A stretch of 12,153 bases of DNA from Myxococcales bacterium (GCA_003155465.1 PMCR01000493.1:1-12153); one strand, 5' to 3'. Positions 1-7,148 are shown, counted from the stretch's first letter. Numbers and translations are program-made. The notes: generated by a model not told the origin, from the sequence alone.

Positions 1-64
<64 letters not shown>

Positions 65-70
65 AATACC

Positions 71-862
71 GTGTCGTCAAAGCCATTCATTCTCCTTAGC
101 AATGACGATGGCGTGATGGCGCCGGGGATTTCTGCGCTCGCGGACGCGCTGGCGGACCTGGCTGACGTGATGCTGGCGGCGCCCGACCGCGAGCGCAGCG
201 CGGCCTCGCATTCCATCAGCCTGGATCGCCCGCTACGCGTGGATCAGATTCGATCCAACGTGTACGCCATCGACGGGACTCCCGTGGATTGCGTGTACCT
301 GGCGCTCCTGCACTTGGTGCCGCGCAGGCCGGACCTGTGCGTGTCAGGGATCAACAACGGCTTCAACCTGGGCACGGACGTCTTCTATTCCGGAACCGTC
401 GGGGCGGCACTGGAGGCAACCCTGCGTCGGGTCCCGGCCATCGCCCTTTCGGTCGAGCGGCGCTGGCCGCAGGATTTCGCGCCCGCGGCAGATTTTGCAC
501 GGAGACTGGTGCGAGAGGTGTTGGTCCAGGGGCCGGATGCCATCGAACCAGGCACGCTGCTGAACGTGAACCTTCCTGCCGGCCCAGTGCGCGGCTACGC
601 CCTGACCTCCATGGGGCAGCGGCTGTATCGCGATCAAGTTGACGTGCGCGAGGATCTGCGCGGCCGAGCCTACTACTGGATCGGCGGGCCCGAGGAAAAA
701 GGCGAGGACCTTCCCGGCTCGGATAGTGCGGCCGTGCGTTCTGGCCTGGCGTCGATCACGCCGCTCAGTCTGGGTCTCACCCACGGTCCGGCCTTGCAAC
801 GAATGGCCGCCTGGAACCTCGGCCCGTTCGCAGAAGGCGCAACGGTTCACGCCGGAAAATAG
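71..862 (+). CDS. surE: 5'/3'-nucleotidase SurE
   Basis: SurE is a metal-dependent cytoplasmic phosphatase acting on nucleoside 5'/3'-monophosphates, and in some species on short polyphosphate. It is linked to stationary-phase survival. The 263-residue protein opens with the family motif LLSNDDG; Asp12 and Asp13 are the expected metal ligands. It also shows APDRERSAAS (Ser43), IDGTPVDC, VSGINNG (Asn95, metal ligand) and YSGTVGAALEA, so the active site looks intact. Length is typical. The GTG at 71 is the only sensible start, because the NDDG strand begins a few codons later and upstream codons lie inside tRNA-Pro. The 8 bases between tRNA and GTG contain no Shine-Dalgarno sequence. pcm begins 4 bases after the stop, suggesting one operon with pcm, nlpD and apt. 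Confidence 0.97.
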   Translation: MSSKPFILLSNDDGVMAPGISALADALADLADVMLAAPDRERSAASHSISLDRPLRVDQIRSNVYAIDGTPVDCVYLALLHLVPRRPDLCVSGINNGFNLGTDVFYSGTVGAALEATLRRVPAIALSVERRWPQDFAPAADFARRLVREVLVQGPDAIEPGTLLNVNLPAGPVRGYALTSMGQRLYRDQVDVREDLRGRAYYWIGGPEEKGEDLPGSDSAAVRSGLASITPLSLGLTHGPALQRMAAWNLGPFAEGATVHAGK

Positions 863-866
863 CGCC

Positions 867-1574
867 GTGAGTGCAGGACGCCGATCCGGCGATACGCCAG
901 GTCCATCGGGGCCGCCGGATCCGTTGCTCGGCCAGCGCGCCGCTATGGTCGCGGAGCAGTTGATCCGCCGGGGTATCACCGACGCGCGCGTGCTGGAGGC
1001 CATGAACCTGGCTGCACGCCATCTCTTCGTCGAGAGAGAACAGGTGGACTATGCCTACGACGATCGCCCTTTGCCCATCGGCTTTGGCCAGACCATCTCG
1101 CAGCCATACATGGTGGCACGCGCGACCGAGCTGGCGGCGCCGCAGGAAGGGGACATCGCACTCGAGATCGGGGTCGGGTCAGGCTATCAGACGGCGGTGC
1201 TAGCTCTGCTTTGCGCGCGGGTCTTCGCCGTGGACATCGTTCCCGAGTTGGTGGACAGGGCTCGGCTGCACCTGGCCGATGCGGGCTGCCAGAATGTCAG
1301 CTTGGCTGCGTTTGACGGCAGTTGCGGGTGGCCCGAGCACGCGCCCTACGACGTCATCATCGTTTCGGCCGCGACCCCGCAGGTTCCCGTGTTGCTCCTT
1401 CACGAATTGCGCGACGGGGGCCGGCTGGTGGCGCCGGTGGGCGGATTCGATCAGCAGGTCTTGACCCGCGTCCAGCGCCGGGGCGACGGCTTCGAAACCC
1501 TGCAGGATGTCCCTTGCCGCTACGTAAACCTCATCGGACGCTACGGGGTGGGCCGTGACAATCCGCGAGCGTAG
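867..1574 (+). CDS. pcm: Protein-L-isoaspartate O-methyltransferase
   Basis: Pcm methylates isoaspartyl residues that form in ageing proteins, using S-adenosylmethionine, and so starts their repair to aspartate. The 235-residue product shows the family motif around 71-84 (IGFGQTISQPYMVA), the SAM-binding loop at 99-113 (LEIGVGSGYQTAVLA), and the substrate-side stretch YDVIIVSAATPQVP at 161-174. The start chosen is GTG 867, just after the surE stop, because LLGQRAAMVAEQL resembles the N-terminal helix of longer family members. ATG 945 (giving 209 residues, close to E. coli Pcm) is an alternative. The open frame extends upstream into surE, but that part is shadow. The 3' end overlaps the start of the nlpD-like gene by 20 bases, consistent with translational coupling. 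Confidence 0.95.
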   Translation: MSAGRRSGDTPGPSGPPDPLLGQRAAMVAEQLIRRGITDARVLEAMNLAARHLFVEREQVDYAYDDRPLPIGFGQTISQPYMVARATELAAPQEGDIALEIGVGSGYQTAVLALLCARVFAVDIVPELVDRARLHLADAGCQNVSLAAFDGSCGWPEHAPYDVIIVSAATPQVPVLLLHELRDGGRLVAPVGGFDQQVLTRVQRRGDGFETLQDVPCRYVNLIGRYGVGRDNPRA

Positions 1575-2277
1575 CCTCTGTCGGCCGCGCGCCTTGGTCG
1601 CTGCGTACGCCCTGCTCTGCGCCTGCGCCACCACATCACCCCCGTTGCACGACGACAATCCGCCGGGAACCTGGCACGTGGTCAAGCCGGGCGAGACTCC
1701 GGCCCAGATCGCCCAGGACGCGGGAATTCCGTTGGAGGATCTGCTCGAGATCAATGGATGGCGACGGGGCCAGCCGCTCAAACCCGGTCATCTGATCTTC
1801 ATTCTGAGCGGCACAGCGCAAGCAAGCGCGGTCCCGGCCGATGTGACGGCATCCCTGCCTGCCCAGCCGACGGTGGCGGGCGAGGTGATCAGCAAGGCGC
1901 CTCTGCGTTGGCCACTGGCCAGGCCTGTTCTCACGTCGCTCTTTGGCAAGCGGTGGGGCCGTGACCACGAAGGCATCGACATGAAGGCGCCCACGGGAAC
2001 GCCGGTGCTGGCCGCGTCCGACGGCGAGGTCATCTACGCGGGTGACCGGGTGCGGGGCTATGGGAACATGGTCGTGCTTCAACACGCGGGCGATCTGCTG
2101 ACCGTGTACGCCCACAACTCGCTCCTTCTGGTACACGTGGGTGACCGTGTCAGCACTGGCCAGGAGATCTCCCGCGTGGGCGACACCGGCCACTCCACCG
2201 GCCCGCACCTGCACTTTGAGGTGCGCCGCAGGCAAGAGCCACAAGATCCACTGCAATTCCTGCCGCCCCTGAAGTAA
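1555..2277 (+). CDS. nlpD: NlpD-like LysM / M23 peptidase lipoprotein
   Basis: This is a predicted envelope lipoprotein of 240 residues. A basic N terminus and hydrophobic stretch lead to a lipobox-like LCAC (candidate lipidated Cys24). A LysM peptidoglycan-binding domain spans about 39-84 (GTWHVVKPGETPAQIA), followed by a linker. An M23/LytM domain spans about 120-235, with HEGID (His138, Asp142), YAH (His187) and HLHFE (His218, His220). The zinc-ligand pattern HxxxD plus HxH is complete, so it may be a working endopeptidase. E. coli NlpD, by contrast, has a degenerate site and only activates an amidase. Start GTG 1555 overlaps pcm by 20 bases; no other start lies before the signal sequence. 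Its place after surE-pcm supports the NlpD assignment. Whether it cleaves peptidoglycan or activates an amidase is inference. Confidence 0.92.
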   Translation: MTIRERSLCRPRALVAAYALLCACATTSPPLHDDNPPGTWHVVKPGETPAQIAQDAGIPLEDLLEINGWRRGQPLKPGHLIFILSGTAQASAVPADVTASLPAQPTVAGEVISKAPLRWPLARPVLTSLFGKRWGRDHEGIDMKAPTGTPVLAASDGEVIYAGDRVRGYGNMVVLQHAGDLLTVYAHNSLLLVHVGDRVSTGQEISRVGDTGHSTGPHLHFEVRRRQEPQDPLQFLPPLK

Positions 2278-2286
2278 AACAGGCGC

Positions 2287-2829
2287 ATGCCAACCGCAAC
2301 CGACAAGTTCACAGGTGATCTTCGTTCACTGATTCGCGACGTCCCGGATTTCCCCAAGAAAGGGATCCTCTTTCGTGACGTGACGCCGCTGCTTCAGCAT
2401 GGCCCAGCCTTTCGTCGCTGCGTGGAGCAACTTTGCCAAGTGATCGCGAAGGCGCGGCCGGCCGTGATCGCCGGCATCGAGTCCCGCGGATTCATCTTTG
2501 GCGCTGCCGCGGCCACCATGCTGGGTGTCGGCTTCGTGCCCATGCGCAAGCCCGGCAAGCTGCCCTGGAAGACGCGCCAGCAGCGCTACCAACTTGAGTA
2601 CGGCAGCGACGGCATCGATATCCACGAAGACGCTGTGGCTGCGGGCACGCGCGTGGTCTTGGTCGACGATCTCCTCGCCACCGGCGGCACGGCGGCTGCG
2701 GCCTGCCGCTTGCTGAAAGACCTGGGCGCAGATGTCGTTCTGGCGGCTTTTGTCATCGAGCTCGGTGGCCTCAACGGCCGGGCGCAGCTTTCAAGCTTGC
2801 CCGTCGAGGCCTTGATCGTCTATCCCTAG
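2287..2829 (+). CDS. apt: Adenine phosphoribosyltransferase
   Basis: Apt salvages adenine by condensing it with PRPP to give AMP and pyrophosphate in the cytoplasm. The 180-residue product has normal length and all landmarks: FPKKGILFRDVTPLL near the N terminus, GIESRGFIFG at about 63-72, the flexible-loop region MRKPGKLPWKT, and the PRPP-binding loop VVLVDDLLATGGTAAA at about 123-138. It starts at ATG 2287, 9 bases after the nlpD-like stop, with only a weak AGG close upstream, so it is probably co-transcribed with surE-pcm-nlpD. Functionally it is linked to SurE only loosely through nucleotide turnover. It sits where rpoS would be in the enterobacterial arrangement. Confidence 0.96.
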   Translation: MPTATDKFTGDLRSLIRDVPDFPKKGILFRDVTPLLQHGPAFRRCVEQLCQVIAKARPAVIAGIESRGFIFGAAAATMLGVGFVPMRKPGKLPWKTRQQRYQLEYGSDGIDIHEDAVAAGTRVVLVDDLLATGGTAAAACRLLKDLGADVVLAAFVIELGGLNGRAQLSSLPVEALIVYP

Positions 2830-2854
2830 GCAACCAAGGGTGCGGGTTCAACTC

Positions 2855-2913
2855 GACGGCCGCCCCTCGCTCAGAACACAGAGGTGAGAGGGGAGGGCGC
2901 AGAAGGGGCCGTC
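2855..2913. terminator. Inverted repeat between convergent apt and dtd, possible two-way terminator
   Basis: A perfect 7-bp pair, GACGGCC at 2855-2861 and GGCCGTC at 2907-2913, encloses a second C-rich/G-rich pair (GCCC near 2860-2864 with GGGC near 2894-2899). It lies between the convergent ends of apt and dtd and overlaps the dtd stop. There is no T-run on either side, so it is not a classic intrinsic terminator. Position is the main support. Confidence 0.35.
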
Positions 2914-3370
2914 AGGGCCCGACCAGTGAGCCTTCGTGGGTTTGAATGATGAAGGTGACTGGGCCGTCGTTGACCAACTCCACATCCATGTCGGCGGCGA
3001 AGCGGCCAAAGGAAACCGGGATGCCTAGGGCGGCGATGCGGTCGGCGACGCGTTGGTAGAGGGCTTGCGCCAAGGCCGGATCCTCGGCGCGGTCGAAGCT
3101 GGGCCGATTGCCCTTGCGGATGGAACCCGCCAGGGTGAACTGGCTGACCACCAGGCAAGCCCCGTCCGCGTCTTTGAGGCTGAGATCCATGGGTGTGCGG
3201 CCGGGAAAGATCCGCATGGCGACCAGCTTTCGCGCCAGCACGTCAGCATCGGCCTCGGTGTCGCCTCGTTCCACACCGACAAGCAGGAGCACGCCCTTGT
3301 CGATTCGCCCCACGACCTCGGCATCGACCCGAACTTCGGCGCGGGAGACTCTCTGGGCGATGGCAATCAT
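2912..3370 (-). CDS. dtd: D-aminoacyl-tRNA deacylase
   Basis: Dtd hydrolyses D-amino acids (and glycine mischarged on tRNA-Ala) from tRNAs, acting as a chirality checkpoint in translation. The 152-residue product starts with MIAIAQRVSRAEV, aligning with the canonical MxAVxQRVxxA start. It has the SQFTL motif at 76-80, RKGNRPSF, GRFAADM and the NDGPVT motif at 134-139, whose Gly136-Pro137 is the cross-subunit chirality element. Length is slightly above the usual size. The N-terminal match fixes the start at 3370. That is only 2 bases after the encoded CCA end of tRNA-Arg on the same strand, so no independent leader or normal ribosome binding site exists. Expression probably depends on the tRNA promoter at 3467-3496. 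Confidence 0.96.
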   Translation of the reverse strand: MIAIAQRVSRAEVRVDAEVVGRIDKGVLLLVGVERGDTEADADVLARKLVAMRIFPGRTPMDLSLKDADGACLVVSQFTLAGSIRKGNRPSFDRAEDPALAQALYQRVADRIAALGIPVSFGRFAADMDVELVNDGPVTFIIQTHEGSLVGP

Positions 3371-3372
3371 GG

Positions 3373-3449
3373 TGGTGACCCCGGCCTGATTCGAACAGGC
3401 GACCTACGGTTTAGGAAACCGTCGCTCTATCCACCTGAGCTACGGGGCC
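3373..3449 (-). tRNA. tRNA-Arg (anticodon CCU), CCA encoded
   Basis: On the minus strand this reads as a complete 77-base tRNA. The acceptor is GGCCCCG/CGGGGTC with one G-U pair, the D stem GCTC/GAGC, and the anticodon stem ACGGT/ACCGT with loop TTCCTAA (anticodon CCT, reading AGG arginine codons). The T arm is GCCTG/CAGGC with loop TTCGAAT, and the discriminator A is at 3376. CCA is genomically encoded at 3375-3373, unlike the tRNA-Pro at the left edge. dtd starts 2 bases downstream. Confidence 0.97.
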
Positions 3450-3466
3450 ATGTGAGTGGAAGGGAA

Positions 3467-3496
3467 GATATGCCGCGTGGCTGGATACCAAGTCAA
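3467..3496 (-). promoter_or_regulatory. Sigma-70-type promoter of tRNA-Arg-dtd
   Basis: Read on the minus strand, TTGACT (plus-strand 3491-3496) matches the -35 consensus at five of six positions. It is followed after 18 bases by the -10-like CATATC (3467-3472). The -10 lies 17 bases before the tRNA 5' end, leaving a leader of about 10 bases for RNase P to remove. The -10 coincides with the ATG of the possible small ORF on the other strand. Confidence 0.6.
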
Positions 3497-3709
3497 GGGC
3501 CGCTGGCGTCCTGCGGGCAGGACCGTGCGTTTCTGCAGACTTTGCTGACGCTGGTGAACCGATTCGGGGACCAGCAGGCCACGCACGGAACGGTCCTCGT
3601 CCAGCTTGGGTCAGTGGATCCCGACAGCGCGGCCAACCAGACGCCAGTAGCCCAAGGCTTCGACGCTAGCATCGCAGAGCTTCGGAAACGACTCCAGTCC
3701 TTTCCATGA
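3470..3709 (+). CDS. Possible small protein of unknown function (79 aa) or gene remnant
   Basis: I do not recognise this protein. Reading from ATG 3470 gives 79 residues, including FLQTLLTLVNRFGDQQATHG and ending in a charged helix-like tail (IAELRKRLQSFP). There is no signal peptide or membrane span. Two things favour a real gene. A purine-rich stretch (GGAAGGGAAG, 3458-3467) lies just before the ATG. By hand count about 70 percent of third codon positions are G or C, higher in the middle of the ORF. Against it, the ATG sits in the -10 of the divergent tRNA promoter, and the frame stays open upstream through the tRNA and dtd antisense, so the start is uncertain; GTG 3554 is another option. 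It could be the tail of a decayed gene. Confidence 0.35.
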   Translation: MPRGWIPSQGPLASCGQDRAFLQTLLTLVNRFGDQQATHGTVLVQLGSVDPDSAANQTPVAQGFDASIAELRKRLQSFP

Positions 3710-3750
3710 TTGCCTCGCGCACCCGATCGTGGCGATCGATGGTGGCCGTA

Positions 3751-3788
3751 GTCGTGGTCGTGTGACGGTGATCACTCCGGCCACGACC
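3751..3788. repeat. Inverted repeat after the possible small ORF
   Basis: GTCGTGG at 3751-3757 pairs with CCACGAC at 3781-3787; the shifted pairing GGTCGTG 3756-3762 with CACGACC 3782-3788 is also perfect. The loop includes the 8-base palindrome GTGATCAC at 3768-3775. It could be a terminator for the possible ORF ending at 3709, or an operator upstream of the GT-C gene. No T-run follows. Apart from this and the box at 3855-3862, nothing else was recognised in 3710-3869. Confidence 0.3.
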
Positions 3789-3854
3789 TTCCGCGGCTAT
3801 CGACAGCGGGTCATTCCGCCCGCAACCGGGATGGTCAGATTGAGGCGGTCTTAG

Positions 3855-3862
3855 GGTACACT
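3855..3862 (+). promoter_or_regulatory. -10-like box GGTACACT directly before the GT-C gene
   Basis: TACACT at 3857-3862 resembles a sigma-70 -10 element and ends 7 bases before the GTG start at 3870, so transcription would begin at or next to the start codon. A -35 is poor: GTCAGA at 3834-3839 matches half the consensus. The same octamer precedes the start of the gene at 7165, apart from the base before it. Confidence 0.4.
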
Positions 3863-3869
3863 CCGTTCA

Positions 3870-6266
3870 GTGTTTCGGGTGAAGCCTCCACATCTCCCGC
3901 GTACGCTCCTCTGCCGCCTGCGGCCTTGGGCCTTGCTCGCCGTGGCAGCGGCGGCGATGGTGTTCACCCTTCTCTTTCTGAACCGGCAGCAGCCCCTGTC
4001 GAAGTGGCTGTTCTGGCGTTTCGGCGTCATCTATTGCTGCGTGCTCTTTTTCGGCGCAGCCGCTTTCAGCGCGGGTCACGCTGCCCTGGGGCCGCTGGTC
4101 AGAAGCCGGCCGTTGCCCCTGCGCGAACGCCTCTTCTTGGATGTGGCGGCGGGCGTGTTGATTTTCGCCCTCGCCGTCTTCCTGGTTGGCCTTTGCGGCG
4201 GTCTGGGCCAAGCCTCCTTCTGGGCCATTCCCGCTGTGCTGCTGGCCCTCGGCGCGCCTCGCTGCCTGCGCGATGCGCGCCGAATCGTGCCCCATCTTGC
4301 GCGGCACTGGGCGCGACCGCGGCTGACCGCGCGGCTGCTACCCGCGCTGGCGACAGGATTCGGTGCGGTCGGGTTGCTCCTGGTCTACCTGCCCATTCTG
4401 ATTTCGGAGAACGTGGCCTTCGACTCGCGCTGGTATCACATGGGCATTGCCGAACGCTACGTGGCGGCCGGCAGGATTGGCGCCTTTCCGGAAGGTTGGT
4501 TTCTCGGCACGCATCCCCACCTGGCCTCTTGGCTGTACACCTGGGCCTTCAGCCTGCCAGGATTCGATCTGCACGCGCGCATGGCCCTGTCCGCGCATCT
4601 CGAGTTCTTTCTGTTTCTGGTCACCCTGGCGGGCATCCCCCTGATGGTCGAGCGCCTGCTGCCCGGCCGCCGTGTGCGCGGCGCCTGGGCTGCGATCTTC
4701 CTGTTCCCCGGCCTCTTCCTCTACGATTCCAACCTCAGCGTGGCTGCGGATCACGTGCTCGCCATGTGGGCCATCCCGATAGCGCTTGCCGCCCATCGCT
4801 TCGTGGTCGCGTGGACGCCAGGCCGTGGCGTCCTGCTGGGCGCCATGCTGGCCGGCGCGGCCCTGACCAAGTCGCAGGCCGTCTACCTGCTGGTCCCCAC
4901 CGCGCTGTTTGTGGCCGGCGCTGCGCTGCTTGCGCTGGTGCGCCGAACCCACCGGCCTCTATACCTGGCCAAGGTTCTATTCCTGCCCACCCTGGGGGCC
5001 TTTGCAGTCCTGTCCGCGGCCCACTGGCTGGCCAACCTGATCTGGTACCACAATCCGATCTATCCCTTCCTGGGCAATTTCTTCCCGTCCCGGCCCTGGC
5101 GGCCTGGATGTACCGGGTATTCGCACGACGCGGGGTGGGCGCCCGAGGGAACGCTGTGGGAACGCATCCGCGAGACCTTGCTGGCGCCGTTCACCTTCGC
5201 GTTCAAGCCGCACGACTGGCCCATGTTTCACCGTGACCTGCCGGTCTTCGGTTTCCTTTTCACACTAAGCCTTGTCTTGCTGCCCTTCTTTCCGCGCGCC
5301 CGGCGGACGATGCTGCTGGTGCTGGCAATCTTCTTGGGCATCGTCATCTGGTTCTGGACCTTCCACCAGGATCGCTATCTGCAGATTCTGCTGCCCTGGA
5401 TGGTGGCGGCCACGGTCGCGGCGTTTGCCCTGGCTTGGCGAAGCGGATGGCCTGCGCGCATCGGCGTGGTGGCGCTGGTGGCCATGCAACTGATTGCGGG
5501 GGGCGATGTCCCATTTCTTCCAACCCACTCGATGGCCGGCCAAGTGCCCAGCAAGATGGCCATCGACCTGCTGTCCACCACGTTTCGCCACGAGGAGAGT
5601 CGACGTTTCGACCCCCACACCGGCATGGACGAGGTCCCGGCAGCCCTGCCCAAGAACGCCGTGGTGCTGTTGCACGAAGAGTACGTGCAGCTAGGCATCG
5701 GCCGGCCCGTGGTGTCGGACAATCCACGCTGGCAGGGCGGGCTGGATTTCGGCCAACTGGGGGGACCGGCCCAGGTGTGGGAGCGACTGCATTCCTACGG
5801 GGTCACCCATGTTCTGGCGCGACCCGATCTTTGTCGCAACGGTGAGTTGTCCCTGGCCAGCGAGCTGGTCTTGCACCATTTTCTGCAACACTGGGGACGC
5901 GATCGGCGTCGAGTGGCCTGGCTGAACATGTGGACCATGCCCGAACGGGCTCCGCTGGCGCGTTCCTCAGGCAAGGTTGTCTACGCGGGTTGTGGAAAGC
6001 GCGCGCTGGTCACGTTGGACGCGATTTCTAGGACCTACGAGGAGGATCGAAAGGTCTCGCGTGATACGGCGCGAACGCTGCAGCCTGCTGGTGAGGCTCT
6101 GTTCCAAGAGGCGGAGACCGCGGTTGTCGACCAACGTTGCCCGGTGCCGATCCCCGAGATCGTGGCCTCGCAGTGGGAGCGTGTCACGCGTTGGCGAGAC
6201 GTTGATCTCTGGATTCGCAAGACAGGCGAGGCCGATCGCCCCGCCCAAGGCTCGAGGTCCCCATAG
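3870..6266 (+). CDS. Polytopic membrane glycosyltransferase, GT-C type
   Basis: This is a 798-residue integral membrane protein of GT-C fold type (like the GT39/GT83-related lipid-linked sugar transferases). These proteins take a polyprenyl-phosphate sugar and transfer it on the outer face of the membrane. Visible hydrophobic segments begin near residue 20, and roughly ten or more follow to about residue 510; the last about 270 residues are soluble. Just after one membrane segment comes AFDSRWYHMGIAERY (183-197). Its Asp185 sits where GT-C enzymes carry the catalytic acidic residue of the first outer loop. Later come YDSNLSVAADHVLAMW and GAALTKSQAVYLL, typical of this class. The start is GTG 3870; GTG 3879 is an alternative. 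The acceptor is unknown. The GT2 gene 3 bases downstream is a likely donor-maker. Confidence 0.72.
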   Translation: MFRVKPPHLPRTLLCRLRPWALLAVAAAAMVFTLLFLNRQQPLSKWLFWRFGVIYCCVLFFGAAAFSAGHAALGPLVRSRPLPLRERLFLDVAAGVLIFALAVFLVGLCGGLGQASFWAIPAVLLALGAPRCLRDARRIVPHLARHWARPRLTARLLPALATGFGAVGLLLVYLPILISENVAFDSRWYHMGIAERYVAAGRIGAFPEGWFLGTHPHLASWLYTWAFSLPGFDLHARMALSAHLEFFLFLVTLAGIPLMVERLLPGRRVRGAWAAIFLFPGLFLYDSNLSVAADHVLAMWAIPIALAAHRFVVAWTPGRGVLLGAMLAGAALTKSQAVYLLVPTALFVAGAALLALVRRTHRPLYLAKVLFLPTLGAFAVLSAAHWLANLIWYHNPIYPFLGNFFPSRPWRPGCTGYSHDAGWAPEGTLWERIRETLLAPFTFAFKPHDWPMFHRDLPVFGFLFTLSLVLLPFFPRARRTMLLVLAIFLGIVIWFWTFHQDRYLQILLPWMVAATVAAFALAWRSGWPARIGVVALVAMQLIAGGDVPFLPTHSMAGQVPSKMAIDLLSTTFRHEESRRFDPHTGMDEVPAALPKNAVVLLHEEYVQLGIGRPVVSDNPRWQGGLDFGQLGGPAQVWERLHSYGVTHVLARPDLCRNGELSLASELVLHHFLQHWGRDRRRVAWLNMWTMPERAPLARSSGKVVYAGCGKRALVTLDAISRTYEEDRKVSRDTARTLQPAGEALFQEAETAVVDQRCPVPIPEIVASQWERVTRWRDVDLWIRKTGEADRPAQGSRSP

Positions 6267-6269
6267 AAC

Positions 6270-7031
6270 ATGACCATTTCACACAAGACCATCGTCGTGG
6301 TGCCCTGTTACAACGAAGCCGCGCGCTTGCCCACCGACGAATTCGAAAAAGCGCTGAGGGAGAACGCAAACCTGGAATTCGTCTTCGTTGACGATGGCAG
6401 CAGCGATGACACGTCCGGCGTGATCCAACGCTTGCGCCAGGCCGCCGGCGAGCGGGCTCACCTTCTGGCCTTGCCGAAAAACTCCGGAAAGGCGGAAGCG
6501 GTACGCCAGGGCGTGCTGCATGCCTTCTCGCTAGGCCCCGAGTACCTAGGCTACTGGGATGCGGATCTGTCCACTCCTCTTCGCGCAATCGGGGACTTCG
6601 CTCGTGTGCTCGACGAGCGAAACGTCTCACTCGTGATGGGGGCACGCGTCCAATTGCTGGGACGCAAGATCGAACGCAATCCGGTTCGTCACTACATCGG
6701 CCGCGCGTTCGCGTCGCTGGCCAGCATCGCCCTTGCCCTTCCCGTTTACGACACGCAATGTGGCGCGAAGCTCTTTCGCGCCACGCCGGTGGTTCGCGAA
6801 GTCTTCGCGCAGCCGTTCAGCTTGGGCTGGACCTTCGACGTCGAGCTTCTGGGGCGCATGCAAGAGCAGTTCGCCAAGGTCGGGGTGACTGATCTTCTGC
6901 GGGAATGCGTGGAGTATCCCCTGGAGGAATGGGTCGACATCCCTGGGTCCAAGCTGAAACCCAAGCATTTTCTCGGAATCTTGGTCGAGCTGGGTCAGAT
7001 CTTTCTGCGCAGGAAAAGGGGGCGGCACTGA
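6270..7031 (+). CDS. GT2 glycosyltransferase, polyprenyl-phosphate sugar (ALG5/DPM1-like) synthase
   Basis: This 253-residue protein has a family 2 glycosyltransferase fold. It opens with TIVVVPCYNEAARLP, then VFVDDGSSDDT (nucleotide-binding, about 38-48) and YWDADLSTP with the metal-binding DxD at Asp97/Asp99. These are followed by RNPVRHYIGRAF, DTQCGAKLFR (161-170), GWTFDVELL and a WVDIPGSKLK end (221-230). The last motifs are those of dolichyl-phosphate glucose/mannose synthases, which move a sugar from a nucleotide donor to polyprenyl phosphate at the cytoplasmic face. There are no C-terminal membrane spans, unlike GtrB-type enzymes, so it would be peripheral. It starts 3 bases after the GT-C stop, so the two are almost surely co-transcribed. 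Which sugar is used cannot be read from the sequence. Confidence 0.87.
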   Translation: MTISHKTIVVVPCYNEAARLPTDEFEKALRENANLEFVFVDDGSSDDTSGVIQRLRQAAGERAHLLALPKNSGKAEAVRQGVLHAFSLGPEYLGYWDADLSTPLRAIGDFARVLDERNVSLVMGARVQLLGRKIERNPVRHYIGRAFASLASIALALPVYDTQCGAKLFRATPVVREVFAQPFSLGWTFDVELLGRMQEQFAKVGVTDLLRECVEYPLEEWVDIPGSKLKPKHFLGILVELGQIFLRRKRGRH

Positions 7032-7086
7032 CGGGAGGCGCTCCGATCGTGCCGAGAACGCATCGCGGACGCGCGGATGCCTCTTT

Positions 7087-7103
7087 GGCGCCGCACAAGC
7101 GCC
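7087..7103 (+). terminator. Short hairpin after the GT2 gene
   Basis: GGCGC at 7087-7091 pairs with GCGCC at 7099-7103 around a 7-base loop, extendable by a few T-G and T-A pairs. It lies 55 bases after the GT2 stop and before the next promoter-like box. With no T-run and a short stem, terminator function is only a suggestion. Confidence 0.25.
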
Positions 7104-7148
7104 GGAACCAGCGCAATTCCGAGTTGCGCGCGCGTGGGAACAAGACGC

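Noticed and set aside
639..866. Longer N terminus for pcm
   Set aside because: It lies entirely within surE in another frame and has no family similarity; GTG 867 fits the surE stop and the Pcm N-terminal helix.
3053..3469. Upstream extension of the plus-strand frame that contains the possible 79-residue protein
   Set aside because: This part runs antisense through dtd and the tRNA-Arg gene, both firmly identified, so it is not coding.
3870..5236. Arg/Pro-rich overlapping ORF (3926-5236) inside the GT-C gene
   Set aside because: It is a high-GC shadow frame; the 3870-6266 frame has regular membrane segments and GT-C-type motifs.
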